Positions 1 to 7,045 of a DNA stretch of 9,634 nt are shown here, in pieces (the first letter of the stretch is position 1; the number at the start of each line of letters is the position of its first letter). Position numbers and translations under genes: made by a program. The stretch comes from Fidelibacterota bacterium (GTDB lineage Bacteria; Fidelibacterota; Marinisomatia; SCGC-AAA003-L08; TS1B11), in the NCBI GenBank assembly GCA_022564085.1, contig JADFMC010000054.1:1-9634 (forward strand), in the 5' to 3' direction. Below the pieces are notes generated by a model. That model was not told the DNA's origin. It worked only from the letters and a program-made list of their open reading frames with translations, and searched no databases.

Positions 1-168
1 CTGCCCGATGATATCCATTTGGCCCGCACCGCCGCCGGCGCCGTCGTCAGTCTCACGTCGGGGATGACCACGGACGGCCGCCCCGTCCTGGAGCGGATTA
101 GCTCCATCAAGGCCTATTGGTTCGGCTGGCATAATTTCTACCCGGAAACAGAAATTATCCGGCCCTGA
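1..168 (+). CDS. DUF3179 domain-containing protein, C-terminal fragment
   Basis: The frame is open from the first base of the window to a TGA at 166-168, giving 55 residues; the start lies outside. The fragment contains GRPVLERI followed by AYWFGWHNFYPETEII. From memory this is how DUF3179 proteins end: a 'G.pvLER' segment followed by a 'fWFgW..fyP.T.l' block. DUF3179 proteins are usually exported or lipid-anchored and have no firmly assigned function. The next gene starts 80 bp downstream on the same strand, so cotranscription with the M16 pair is possible but not shown. No hairpin terminator is visible in the gap. Family assignment is fairly confident; function is unknown. Confidence 0.75.
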   Translation: MPDDIHLARTAAGAVVSLTSGMTTDGRPVLERISSIKAYWFGWHNFYPETEIIRP

Positions 169-248
169 ACCGCCGCTTGTCACCCTTATCATCCGCCAGC
201 TTAAATTTGCGGCTAGCATGGCGGTTTATAAGTTGAGGGAGACACACC

Positions 249-1661
249 ATGAAGTTTGCCCGTTCCATTTATAGTATCCTGGCTCTATTGTCGGCCATGG
301 CGGTATTTCCAGCGCGAGCCGCCGCCCAGGATTTTTTCCCCTATCCGGTGAAGAAAACCACCCTGGATAATGGCTTGGATATTCTGATTGTGGAGATGCC
401 TGAATTTAAGGATGTGCTCAGCTTCAATATGCTGGTCCTGGTGGGGGCCCGTAACGAGCCGGAGGCGGGGAAGACCGGTTTTGCCCACCTGTTCGAGCAC
501 ATCATGTTCCGCCATAAGTTCAACGGTGAGCCGAACGGTTACGCCGATGCCATCGACCGGCTGGGCGCTCACAACAACGCCTGGACCTGGTTCGATGTTA
601 CTTTTTACCACCCCCTGACGTTCACTGCCAACCTAGAAGCCGTCACCCGCCCTTCCGGAGAGGTGATTCCCGGCCTGTTGGAGCTGGAGGCCGCCCGCTT
701 CACGGCCCTTAACTTCGACGAAGAAATTTTTAAAACGGAGACCGGCGCCGTAATGGGGGAGTATCGCAAGAGCGCCGCCAGTCCCCGCCTGGCCATGAGC
801 GAAAAGCAGCTGGCGCTGGCCTATCCTGATCACCCCTATGGGCACACAACGATGGGGTTCTATGATGATGTAATCGATATGGCCAACCATTATGAGCACG
901 CCCGTTGGTTCCATAGCACCTATTATCGGCCTAATAACTGCGTGTTGGTAGTTGCAGGGGATATTACCCAGGAGGATTTGCTGCCCGATTTGGTGGCCGC
1001 CTTCGGTGGCTGGGAGCCGGGAGATATCCCCGCAGTGCCGGACCTCGATCCTACCCTCAACGGTGAGAAACGCGGCGAAGTGCCCTGGGAGGCCCCGGTG
1101 CCGCCCCGGGTCAGCGTATCCTACCTGTCGCCCCGATTCGTGGCGGGCAGTAAGGCCACGGCTGTGGGCCAGGTGCTGGGCGAACTGCTCACTTCCGAAT
1201 CAGCGCCTCTGTATCGGTTGCTGCGGTCTGAGAAAAAAACGGCCAGTTCACTACACCTGAGCGCGACCGAGGGCTTTGGGCCCCGTCTGGTGGAGCTCGA
1301 CGCCCAACTGTTCAACGATCAGTATGCCGATCGGGGGACGGTGCTCGTCGAGGAGGTGATCGATGATGTTATCGCGGGGTGCGAAGACTTGAAACACTTC
1401 TCGGAGCTGCAGGGCGCCGGGCAGCTGCTGGAGATGGTCAAGAGTAAATACAAGTATGACCTGCTGGCCCAGTTGAACAGTCCCGCCAATGTGGCCCTCA
1501 ATCTGGCGTACTATTATCGGTTCGAACGTGATCCCCAGGTGCTGGACCGGTTGGTCCGCTCGGTCCAGGAACTCACCCCCGGTGATATCGAGGCCTTCGC
1601 CCGGGACTATTTCGTGGCGGACAATCGAGTGGTGGTCACCCTGGCCCCGGTTCAGCAGTAA
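249..1661 (+). CDS. M16 family zinc metallopeptidase, catalytic subunit, exported
   Basis: A 470-residue insulinase/processing-peptidase-like protease. Residues 1-26 form a signal peptide: a basic N-terminus, a hydrophobic core, and an ARAAA cleavage region before Q27. This places it in the periplasm or outside the cell. The inverted zinc motif HxxEH is H80-L-F-E83-H84, within GFAHLFEHIMF. The downstream glutamate ligand is probably E171 in TETGAVMGEYRKS, with E164 seven residues before it, the same spacing as the two important glutamates of pitrilysin. The family's N-domain and second half (residues about 230-465) are both present, at the length typical of M16B subunits. The ATG start is supported by GAGGGAGA at 235-242, six bases upstream. 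The next gene, 67 bp downstream, is an M16 homologue without the zinc motif, so the two probably form a heterodimer that degrades polypeptides. The physiological substrate is unknown. Confidence 0.93.
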   Translation: MKFARSIYSILALLSAMAVFPARAAAQDFFPYPVKKTTLDNGLDILIVEMPEFKDVLSFNMLVLVGARNEPEAGKTGFAHLFEHIMFRHKFNGEPNGYADAIDRLGAHNNAWTWFDVTFYHPLTFTANLEAVTRPSGEVIPGLLELEAARFTALNFDEEIFKTETGAVMGEYRKSAASPRLAMSEKQLALAYPDHPYGHTTMGFYDDVIDMANHYEHARWFHSTYYRPNNCVLVVAGDITQEDLLPDLVAAFGGWEPGDIPAVPDLDPTLNGEKRGEVPWEAPVPPRVSVSYLSPRFVAGSKATAVGQVLGELLTSESAPLYRLLRSEKKTASSLHLSATEGFGPRLVELDAQLFNDQYADRGTVLVEEVIDDVIAGCEDLKHFSELQGAGQLLEMVKSKYKYDLLAQLNSPANVALNLAYYYRFERDPQVLDRLVRSVQELTPGDIEAFARDYFVADNRVVVTLAPVQQ

Positions 1662-1728
1662 TCAGGTGTCGGTTAAGGCTGGGCCCAAGATGAATTGCCG
1701 CTACTGGCAAAGACAAGGAATCAGTTCC

Positions 1729-3324
1729 ATGAGAACCTATTTGCTGCTGCTGCTAATGGCTGGTAGCACCTCGCTTGGCGCGAAGAAGATCAAATTATTG
1801 GTGCTGGATTCCCCCTCGGGAATGGTACAGGTGCGAGTGATGGTACAGGCTGGTTCGGCCTACGATCCTCCTGGCCTTGAGGGGCTGGCGGCCCTCACCG
1901 CTGAGATGTTGATCGAGGGTGGATTCGGGCCACCGGGCGAGCCGGTTACCAAGGAAAGGCTGGCGGAGATAACCCGCCCCTGGGGTAGCGCAGCCCGGCC
2001 GAATGTCAGGGTGGAGAAGGAGACTTCCACCTTCAGGTTTACGGTCCCGCTGGAGGCGTTCGAAGAATATGCCGCCCGGATAATGAAACCGATGTTTACC
2101 CAGCCGTTGTTTGCCACTGAGGAGCTTGATCGCCTGCGCAAAGAGACCCACGTATATATCGAATCGACCCTGCGGCTGGAGAACACCGAGCTGCTGGGTC
2201 TGTATGCCCTGGACAACTACATTCATGAAGGCACGCCCTATGGCCATTTGCCCGAAGGGACTGTCCAGGGGGTAGGCGCGGTGGCGGTGGGCGATCTGCA
2301 GCGCTTCTACCGATCATACTATACAGCAAAAAACATCACGGTGGGTGTTTCCACCAGCGACCAACAGGTTCACGCGCTGATCCAGGATGCCCTCAGTAGG
2401 GTGGGCCGGGGGATCAAGGCTAAAAAGCTGCGGGCACCGAAAGCGTCCGCCGCCCCGGCTATAACCGGCCGCCAGCTGCTGATAGTCAGCCAGCCCACCA
2501 CCATCGCCACCGGAATCCACCTGGGGTTTCCCATCCAGGTGGGCCGCCAGGACCCGGATTACTGGCCCTTGTACGTGGTCAATGTGGCGTTCGGTACGCA
2601 CCGGGACAGCTTCGGCCGCCTCTATTCCGACATCCGCAATGCCCGGGGGTACAACTACGGCGACTACTCCTATATCGAGTGGTTCCAGAGCCGGCCCTTC
2701 GCTCTCTTTCCGCCGCCCAATGTGCCCCGGCGGGAACAATACTTCAGCATCTGGATCCGGCCGGTGGCCCACGAATATGCCCACCATATCACCAAAGCCG
2801 CCACCTGGGAACTGGAGCACCTGATTGCCGACGGACTCACTGCCGCCCAGGTCGAGCAGGCCAAGAACAAGGCCAAGGTGCTCTATCTGAACCTGGCTGA
2901 AACCGCCGGGCGCCTGCTGAGCTACCGGATGGACGATGATTTTTATGGGCTCGACCAGGGCTATCTGGATGATTACCTGCGGGCCATAGACCGGGTGACT
3001 GTGGACCAGGCCAACAGTGCCATCAGGCGTCATCTGCAATCGGCGCACCTTAAGTATGTGATCGTCACCGATGAAGAGTGGGCGTCGCGCCTGGCCGAGG
3101 ACATTGCGGCCGGCAGTAACGCCAAAGGTAAAGGCCCCGCCGAGTACAATCTAGAGGGTCATGAAGAGAACGGAGAGCTGGTATATGACATCCCGCCGGA
3201 AATGGAGGAGATTATTAGCCAGGACCAGGAGTGGGAAAATCACCCCCTGAACATTCCCGCCGGCAATATCCGGGTGGTCAGCTCGAAGCAGCTATTCGAA
3301 AATGCCCGGCTCATCGAACCCTAG
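1729..3324 (+). CDS. M16 family non-catalytic subunit, exported
   Basis: A 531-residue M16 homologue. I chose the ATG at 1729 because it gives a short signal peptide (MRTYLLLLLMAGSTSLGA) and has AAGGAA at 1715-1720 eight bases upstream. The frame stays open much further upstream, but that part overlaps the preceding gene; an in-frame ATG at 1690 is a weaker alternative. Where active members carry HxxEH, this protein has A55-L-T-A58-E59 (in GLEGLAALTAEML), so all three zinc-motif residues are lost at their positions. Other M16 marks remain, such as the YGHLPEGT segment near residues 171-178 and LYSDIRNARGYNYG near 298-311. Residues about 450-531 form an extra acidic tail ending near NHPLNIPAGNIRVV, which resembles the tail of many bacterial partner subunits. 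By analogy with mitochondrial MPP-alpha and bacterial M16B pairs, it probably binds substrate and completes the protease chamber with the upstream subunit. Confidence 0.9.
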   Translation: MRTYLLLLLMAGSTSLGAKKIKLLVLDSPSGMVQVRVMVQAGSAYDPPGLEGLAALTAEMLIEGGFGPPGEPVTKERLAEITRPWGSAARPNVRVEKETSTFRFTVPLEAFEEYAARIMKPMFTQPLFATEELDRLRKETHVYIESTLRLENTELLGLYALDNYIHEGTPYGHLPEGTVQGVGAVAVGDLQRFYRSYYTAKNITVGVSTSDQQVHALIQDALSRVGRGIKAKKLRAPKASAAPAITGRQLLIVSQPTTIATGIHLGFPIQVGRQDPDYWPLYVVNVAFGTHRDSFGRLYSDIRNARGYNYGDYSYIEWFQSRPFALFPPPNVPRREQYFSIWIRPVAHEYAHHITKAATWELEHLIADGLTAAQVEQAKNKAKVLYLNLAETAGRLLSYRMDDDFYGLDQGYLDDYLRAIDRVTVDQANSAIRRHLQSAHLKYVIVTDEEWASRLAEDIAAGSNAKGKGPAEYNLEGHEENGELVYDIPPEMEEIISQDQEWENHPLNIPAGNIRVVSSKQLFENARLIEP

Positions 3325-3441
3325 AATAGGGGCTTTCCTTTAAAATCACTGGGTAATAACCGGACTGGAGCGGGTTTATCTCAGCATTTGATAATCGGTT
3401 TCGCACGGTTGCCGAGGGACGATTCGGGATTACCTGTGTGT

Positions 3442-3491
3442 TGATAATAAAGTGTTACCCATGTCCTGATAATAAACTGTTACCCATGTCC
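3442..3491. repeat. Two tandem 25-bp repeats, probable insertion-sequence end remnant
   Basis: Positions 3442-3466 and 3467-3491 are head-to-tail copies of one 25-bp unit that differ at a single base (G3452 versus C3477). The unit has an AT-rich half (TGATAATAAA) and a half reading TGTTACCCATGTCC. From memory, tandem units with this TGTTACC(C/T)ATGTC core occur at the ends of insertion sequences with DDE integrase-type transposases (IS481/IS21-like), where they would serve as transposase binding sites. No transposase gene or second end is visible in the window, so this would be an orphan end or non-autonomous remnant. The repeat itself is certain; the IS origin is inferred. Confidence 0.7.
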
Positions 3492-3511
3492 TGGTTTGTT
3501 CATAAATCTTC

Positions 3512-3533
3512 CCCCTCTCTTGAAAGAGAGGGG
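3512..3533. repeat. Perfect 9-bp hairpin, probable dispersed palindromic element
   Basis: CCCCTCTCT (3512-3520) pairs perfectly with AGAGAGGGG (3525-3533) around a TGAA loop. No T-run follows, so it is not a standard terminator, although it lies about 190 bp after the M16 operon. A second small palindrome follows: GTCGT (3563-3567), GAA, ACGAC (3571-3575). The segment ends in GGGGTGAGTTTACG. This layout, a CT/AG-rich palindrome followed by a GGGTGAGTTTA-like stretch, looks like a dispersed intergenic repeat. Only a genome-wide copy count would establish that. Confidence 0.55.
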
Positions 3534-3735
3534 CCTCGGCCTAGCCGCCACTGCGAGTCGGCGTCGTGAAACGACCGGGGTGAGTTTACGGACAACCACT
3601 ATCTGATCATTTGAACATACACCTGATTCCAGGCCTCAAACCGCCACTCCCACCGATCTGATCCAGCCAGCCAGTAAAATGGCGTGATAGGCTTCGGATC
3701 TGAGCCTGTCCGGGGAGAAACGGTCTCCTGACTTA

Positions 3736-3764
3736 TGGAAAATAATGCTTGCTTCGGATATGAT
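3736..3764 (+). promoter_or_regulatory. Candidate sigma70-type promoter for the RRM gene
   Basis: TGGAAA (3736-3741, four of six matches to TTGACA) is followed after 17 bases by TATGAT (3759-3764, five of six matches to TATAAT). Transcription from here would give a leader of about 250 nt before the RRM gene. Long structured leaders are known for some cold-induced RNA-binding protein genes. Matches this good arise by chance in AT-richer DNA, so the call is weak. Confidence 0.25.
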
Positions 3765-3965
3765 TAAGTTGGAAGTTCGCGCTGGCTCATGTTTGTTGTC
3801 TTGCTTTGTTCGAATCAGGTTGCAGGTAGTTTTAATCTCACCGCTCTATTCCCGTTAACAAAGAAATTCACGTCGCAGTGAGCTCCGGGTGCGCCCACGA
3901 TTCGCGTTGGCATGTCGATCAGTGCGAGTCTGGAATAAATTAAATTCGCAGGTCCTAGAATCAGC

Positions 3966-3994
3966 CCGGTGAGGCCAAGCGCCTCTGGGACCGG
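3966..3994 (+). promoter_or_regulatory. Leader hairpin just upstream of the RRM gene
   Basis: CCGGT (3966-3970) and GAGGC (3971-3975) pair with GCCTC (3981-3985) and ACCGG (3990-3994). The loop is CAAGC and TGGG (3986-3989) forms a one-sided bulge, giving ten base pairs in total. The structure ends 9 bases before the ribosome binding site AGAGGA (4004-4009). It could modulate translation or mRNA stability, possibly by autoregulation through the encoded RNA-binding protein; that role is speculative. No T-run follows, so it is not an attenuator. Confidence 0.35.
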
Positions 3995-4018
3995 CAGTAG
4001 CATAGAGGAATCAAAATC

Positions 4019-4285
4019 GTGAAGAAATTATACGTTGGAAATATACCTTTCACCACCACCGAAGAGGAGATCAAAGCCCTGTTCGAGCCTTTTGGCCCCA
4101 TAGAATCGTTGAACCTGATCCATGACCGTGACACCGGTCGTTTCCGGGGCTTCGGGTTCGTGGAGTTGGAAGATGATAAGGCCGAAAAGGCCCGGGCCGA
4201 GCTCGATGGCAAGGATATCGGCGGCCGCATGTTGCGGGTTAACGAAGCCGACGACCGGCCTCGGAAACGGGATTATCGCTGGTAA
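4019..4285 (+). CDS. Single-RRM RNA-binding protein
   Basis: An 88-residue protein consisting almost entirely of one RNA recognition motif. RNP2 is LYVGNI (residues 4-9) and RNP1 is RGFGFVEL (43-50). The three aromatic residues that usually stack on RNA are present: Y5, F45 and F47. The fold elements beta-alpha-beta-beta-alpha-beta fit residues 3-75. A short basic tail (RPRKRDYRW) replaces the glycine-rich tail seen in many cyanobacterial Rbp proteins. The start is GTG, chosen because AGAGGA (4004-4009) lies nine bases upstream and the frame begins directly with the RRM. It is probably cytoplasmic, binding single-stranded RNA as an mRNA chaperone or regulator, often cold- or stress-linked in this family. 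It is monocistronic, with a long leader upstream and a terminator downstream. The target RNAs cannot be inferred. Confidence 0.93.
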   Translation: MKKLYVGNIPFTTTEEEIKALFEPFGPIESLNLIHDRDTGRFRGFGFVELEDDKAEKARAELDGKDIGGRMLRVNEADDRPRKRDYRW

Positions 4286-4326
4286 AATAGCTTTACCCGA
4301 CTGAACGCAATAGCCATTCTAAGAAT

Positions 4327-4354
4327 AAGGACGCGTCTGCAGGCGCGTCCTTTT
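4327..4354 (+). terminator. Rho-independent terminator of the RRM gene
   Basis: AAGGACGCG (4327-4335) pairs perfectly with CGCGTCCTT (4344-4352) around an 8-base loop, and the stem runs into TTTT (4351-4354). It lies about 40 bp after the RRM stop codon. The minus-strand unit converges on this site and ends at 4408. Read on that strand the hairpin is followed by a T-rich ATTCTTAG stretch, so it may terminate in both directions. Confidence 0.82.
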
Positions 4355-4407
4355 CGTATCCCCGATGTATTAACCTGATAAAATCGTCCTGGCGCTGGCA
4401 GGGCCGA

Positions 4408-4953
4408 TTACTCCGGCAGCGGCTCACCCAACTCCAGCAATTTGGCATGGGCCTCGGCGAATTGGGTTGCCGCCCGCCCCACGTAGGTGGTGACCTCGTC
4501 GATGTAGCCATCGGCGGAAGCCGACCAGACCCGGTTCAAATAACGCTCTCCAGCGGCGAAGATGCTCATGACATCCGCATAAGCCTGTAGTCCATGGACC
4601 TGGACGATCACTTCCCGGGATTCTACGAAAGTGTTCAAATCGGCTGGGAATATCGCGTCGATCCGGTGGCGGAATGCGTATACGTTCAGCGCGTCCTTCT
4701 CCTGGTTTAGCGCGTCGATATTACGGACCACATTTTCCAGGCTTGACACCACATCCTGCAGGTTGGTCTCCATGACCCCTGCAGAACGCGAGGCCCGGAC
4801 GGTGGCCAGCCGCACCGCCAGCACTCCCCCGGCCCCAACCAGCAACGCCGATATGAACCAGCTCCAGGAGACTATTTCCCATACGTCCAAGACCGATAGG
4901 ATTGCACCGCCCAGGAAACCAACCGCAATTAACAGGTAACCGATCTGCTTCAT
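4408..4953 (-). CDS. Small two-helix membrane protein coupled to OPT transporter, unknown function
   Basis: I do not recognise the family of this 181-residue protein. It has two hydrophobic helices (residues about 4-24 and 30-51) joined by a short turn. A basic segment then follows (VRLATVRASR), suggesting both termini lie in the cytoplasm. Residues about 62-90 look like a coiled coil (METNLQDVVSSLENVVRNIDALNQ), followed by a mostly helical soluble part (90-175) with many charged residues. The ATG is preceded by AAGGAGA (complement of 4961-4967), which overlaps the stop codon of the OPT transporter gene by two bases. The two genes are therefore very probably cotranscribed and translationally coupled. 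A role as accessory or regulatory subunit of the transporter is inferred from this arrangement alone; there is no enzyme motif. Confidence 0.85.
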   Translation of the reverse strand: MKQIGYLLIAVGFLGGAILSVLDVWEIVSWSWFISALLVGAGGVLAVRLATVRASRSAGVMETNLQDVVSSLENVVRNIDALNQEKDALNVYAFRHRIDAIFPADLNTFVESREVIVQVHGLQAYADVMSIFAAGERYLNRVWSASADGYIDEVTTYVGRAATQFAEAHAKLLELGEPLPE

Positions 4954-4965
4954 GGCCTGCTCTCC

Positions 4966-6717
4966 TTAACCGGTACCGATTACGCCGGTGATCACGTAGT
5001 AGATAGCGAAACTGACCCCGATCAGTGCCTCGCCTACAATCAACCCGGCGGCTACGGGGACACCCACGTTCTCGGCCCACTGGGCGCCCTTTTTCCAATC
5101 GATCAGCACCCTGGCGACGGTACCGACAGTATAAGTCAGCACAATATTGAAAGGCAGGTAAAATCCCAACCCCACCAGGATACCCAGCCCTCCAATGCCG
5201 CTGGCGCTGAGCAGGGCCCCCATGCCTGCGCCGGCCATGTATTTCTGGACCGGGACCTCATCCCCCAGGATCCCGCTGATCATGGCCGCCAAGGCTTGCG
5301 CCTGGGGAGCCGGCAAGGTGGTCGAGCCCAGGGTGTATGCTTTGTGCAGGACGAATATAAGCCCCATTATCAGGATCGGGCCCAGCCAGGTGCCCAGGAA
5401 CTGGGCGATCTGTTGCTTGCGGGGTATGGCCCCCACCAGGTATCCCGTCTTTAAGTCCAGCATCAGGTCGGTGGCCTGGGCCATGGCTACACAGGCCGCG
5501 GCGCCCACCATCACCGATGATATGATGGCTGCCCGGTCGCCCAACCCGCTGCTGATGATGATCAGGATGGTTACCGCGATCAGGGTCATGCCACTGAGCG
5601 GCGACCAGTTCGTGCGTCCGATGCACTCCGACAGCACCACCCCGGCCACCCAGATCCACCCTGTCCCCAGCAATGCCATGGCGGCGCCCCTAAGCAGCCC
5701 CATCTCAGCCACCGAGTTAACCGCGATAACCAGCAGCAGTAGTGTCGCCAGTCCCACACCGATATATAATAGCCGGATGGGCATCTCGTCCTGGGAAATT
5801 GCCGACTTGGTCTTAGAGGCCATCTGCATGCTGCGCACTGCGCTCACCACCAACGGCAGAGCAATGACGATCCCGGTGAGGGCGCCGCCGATCAACATGC
5901 CGATCCCCACCGGGCGGAATAGTTGTATCCGCAGGTAATTGGGCAGGGTTTGCCCGGCCGCGGCCAATGCCTGTTGATCCGGCAGCAATCCTTGGGCGGC
6001 CAGGATCGGGGCCAGGAACCAATAGCAGACAAAGCCCCCGACGATGAAGTAGACGCCGCCTCTACCGGCCAGGAAGCCTACCCCGATAGTCAACATTGAT
6101 AGATACCAGACCCCGTTCAGATACTCGGGCCAGCCGAAGATTGCTCCCAGGTTCCAATTGGCGATACCGAAAGATTGAGAGAAGTAATGGGCCAGGGCAC
6201 TCACCAGTACGCCGCCCATGAGCAGTTGGGCCTTGTAGATACCGGCGCCGGGGGATTTCAGTATGGTGGCCACCGCAATGCCCCCCGGGAAAGCCAGCCG
6301 CTCATAGTCAATCATCTGCTTGCGCAGCGGGATTATAAATGCAATGCCCAGGACTCCACCGGCGATACAGCCGAATACCATCAGCACCGGGCTGAAATCG
6401 GTATGCCCCAATATAAACAGCGCCGGGATGGTAAACATCATTCCTGCCGAGGCGCCGTTCACTGAACTGGCAATGGTCTGGTTGATATTGTTCTCGATGA
6501 TACTGGTACGTTTCATGACGCCGCGCAGTACCCCGAAACCAAGGATGGCGGCCAGCTCGGAGCCTTCGATGGAGAACCCCAGGATCAATGAAGCATAGCC
6601 GATGCTGATAGTGATCAGAGCGCCGATTATATAACCGACTACAATGGCCGGTAAGGTCAGCTCGGGATAGGGTCCCCGGCGGACAGGTAAAGCCGATTCG
6701 ATTTCCGCAGCGGTCAC
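4966..6717 (-). CDS. OPT family oligopeptide transporter
   Basis: A 583-residue polytopic inner-membrane protein, at or slightly below the usual length of prokaryotic OPT members. Family signatures in order: ENNINQTIASSVNGASAG (residues 75-92) followed by FTIPAL; IPLRKQMIDYERLAFPGG (129-146); GRTNWSPLSGMT (367-378); ATDLMLDLKTGYLVGAIPRK (415-434), close to the DLKTGYLVGATPWKQQ signature; and LGFYLPFNIVLTYTVG (517-532). A dozen or more membrane segments are apparent. OPT carriers are proton-coupled and move small peptides, glutathione-like compounds or metal chelates; in bacteria the substrate is mostly unproven. The start is GTG at 6717, supported by GGAGAA (complement of 6724-6729) six bases upstream. 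The following gene is translationally coupled to this stop codon. Secreted peptidases lie on both sides, so peptide import is plausible. Confidence 0.93.
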   Translation of the reverse strand: MTAAEIESALPVRRGPYPELTLPAIVVGYIIGALITISIGYASLILGFSIEGSELAAILGFGVLRGVMKRTSIIENNINQTIASSVNGASAGMMFTIPALFILGHTDFSPVLMVFGCIAGGVLGIAFIIPLRKQMIDYERLAFPGGIAVATILKSPGAGIYKAQLLMGGVLVSALAHYFSQSFGIANWNLGAIFGWPEYLNGVWYLSMLTIGVGFLAGRGGVYFIVGGFVCYWFLAPILAAQGLLPDQQALAAAGQTLPNYLRIQLFRPVGIGMLIGGALTGIVIALPLVVSAVRSMQMASKTKSAISQDEMPIRLLYIGVGLATLLLLVIAVNSVAEMGLLRGAAMALLGTGWIWVAGVVLSECIGRTNWSPLSGMTLIAVTILIIISSGLGDRAAIISSVMVGAAACVAMAQATDLMLDLKTGYLVGAIPRKQQIAQFLGTWLGPILIMGLIFVLHKAYTLGSTTLPAPQAQALAAMISGILGDEVPVQKYMAGAGMGALLSASGIGGLGILVGLGFYLPFNIVLTYTVGTVARVLIDWKKGAQWAENVGVPVAAGLIVGEALIGVSFAIYYVITGVIGTG

Positions 6718-6829
6718 ACTTGGTTCTCCGTTAATCGGTTAGTTCCGTCATAATCCCACGGCATCCCACGCGGGCTAAGGGAATACCGCCCTACCTGATG
6801 GGCCGGCAGCCAATTGAATAACGGCCTTC

Positions 6830-6844
6830 CTTATGATCAATAAG
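6830..6844. promoter_or_regulatory. Short inverted repeat upstream of the OPT operon, candidate operator
   Basis: CTTATGATCAATAAG is an imperfect palindrome centred on TGATCA, with CTTA and TAAG arms. It lies about 115 bp upstream of the OPT start codon, in the AT-rich part of the gap. Its position and symmetry would suit a dimeric regulator, but a palindrome this short can arise by chance and no regulator gene lies nearby. Confidence 0.18.
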
Positions 6845-6931
6845 AATATTTATGCCTGGCTGTATATCTCAAAGTCCGGAAATTAAATGTAAATGCGCTC
6901 GGGGGTGAAATGTTTTGCACCCTGAATACTT

Positions 6932-7045
6932 GTAGGGGCGTAGCCTCGGCATAGCCTACCCTGGGCGTACCCGCCCTACGGGGAGCCCGGCGAGCCCCGC
7001 GGTACGCCCTCTTTAGAAGAAAAGTGTAGGAGCCGCCTGGGCTCC
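6932..7045. repeat. Cluster of GC-rich inverted repeats
   Basis: Three inverted repeats are nested or adjacent. GTAGGG (6932-6937) matches CCCTAC (6974-6979). GGGCGTACC (6963-6971) matches GGTACGCCC (7001-7009), nine perfect pairs. GGAGCC (7029-7034) matches GGCTCC (7040-7045). TAGCCT also occurs twice as a direct repeat (6941-6946 and 6952-6957). The first two inverted repeats overlap, so they are alternative pairings. The composition and modular look suggest a dispersed REP- or MITE-like intergenic repeat rather than a regulator of either neighbour, which only copy number in the genome could show. Confidence 0.5.

Larger units (their letters stand above)
3325..4018. other. 694-bp gene-poor region with repeats and RRM leader
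   Basis: No convincing intact gene is present. From left to right it holds about 115 bp with no recognised signal and no clear terminator for the M16 operon; a 25-bp tandem repeat; a strong hairpin with smaller palindromes next to it (3512-3575); about 400 bp with three overlapping minus-strand open frames that look random or decayed; and the probable promoter and leader of the RRM gene. The sequence is visibly more AT-rich than the flanking genes. This fits a site of past insertion-element activity next to the 5' region of a small regulated gene. Confidence 0.6.

Noticed and set aside
200..248. Promoter directly before the first M16 gene
   Set aside because: TATAAG at 227-232 resembles a -10 box, but no -35 match lies at a 16-18 bp spacing and it is only a few bases from the ribosome binding site.
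1489..1728. N-terminal extension of the second M16 gene
   Set aside because: The frame is open from 1489, but this part overlaps the end of the catalytic gene and would place the signal peptide about 80 residues inside the protein. The ATG at 1729 has a ribosome binding site and begins directly with the signal peptide.
2314..3048. Long minus-strand open frame of 244 codons
   Set aside because: It lies entirely inside the non-catalytic M16 gene on the opposite strand. It has no signal, domain or ribosome binding site. It is a typical shadow of a GC-rich gene.
3442..3575. CRISPR array
   Set aside because: There are only two repeat units and they abut directly with no spacer. The neighbouring palindromes are of different sequence. 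No cas gene is present.
5195..5938. Plus-strand open frame of 247 codons
   Set aside because: It is antisense to the OPT transporter, which has clear family signatures throughout. The opposite frame has no recognisable feature.
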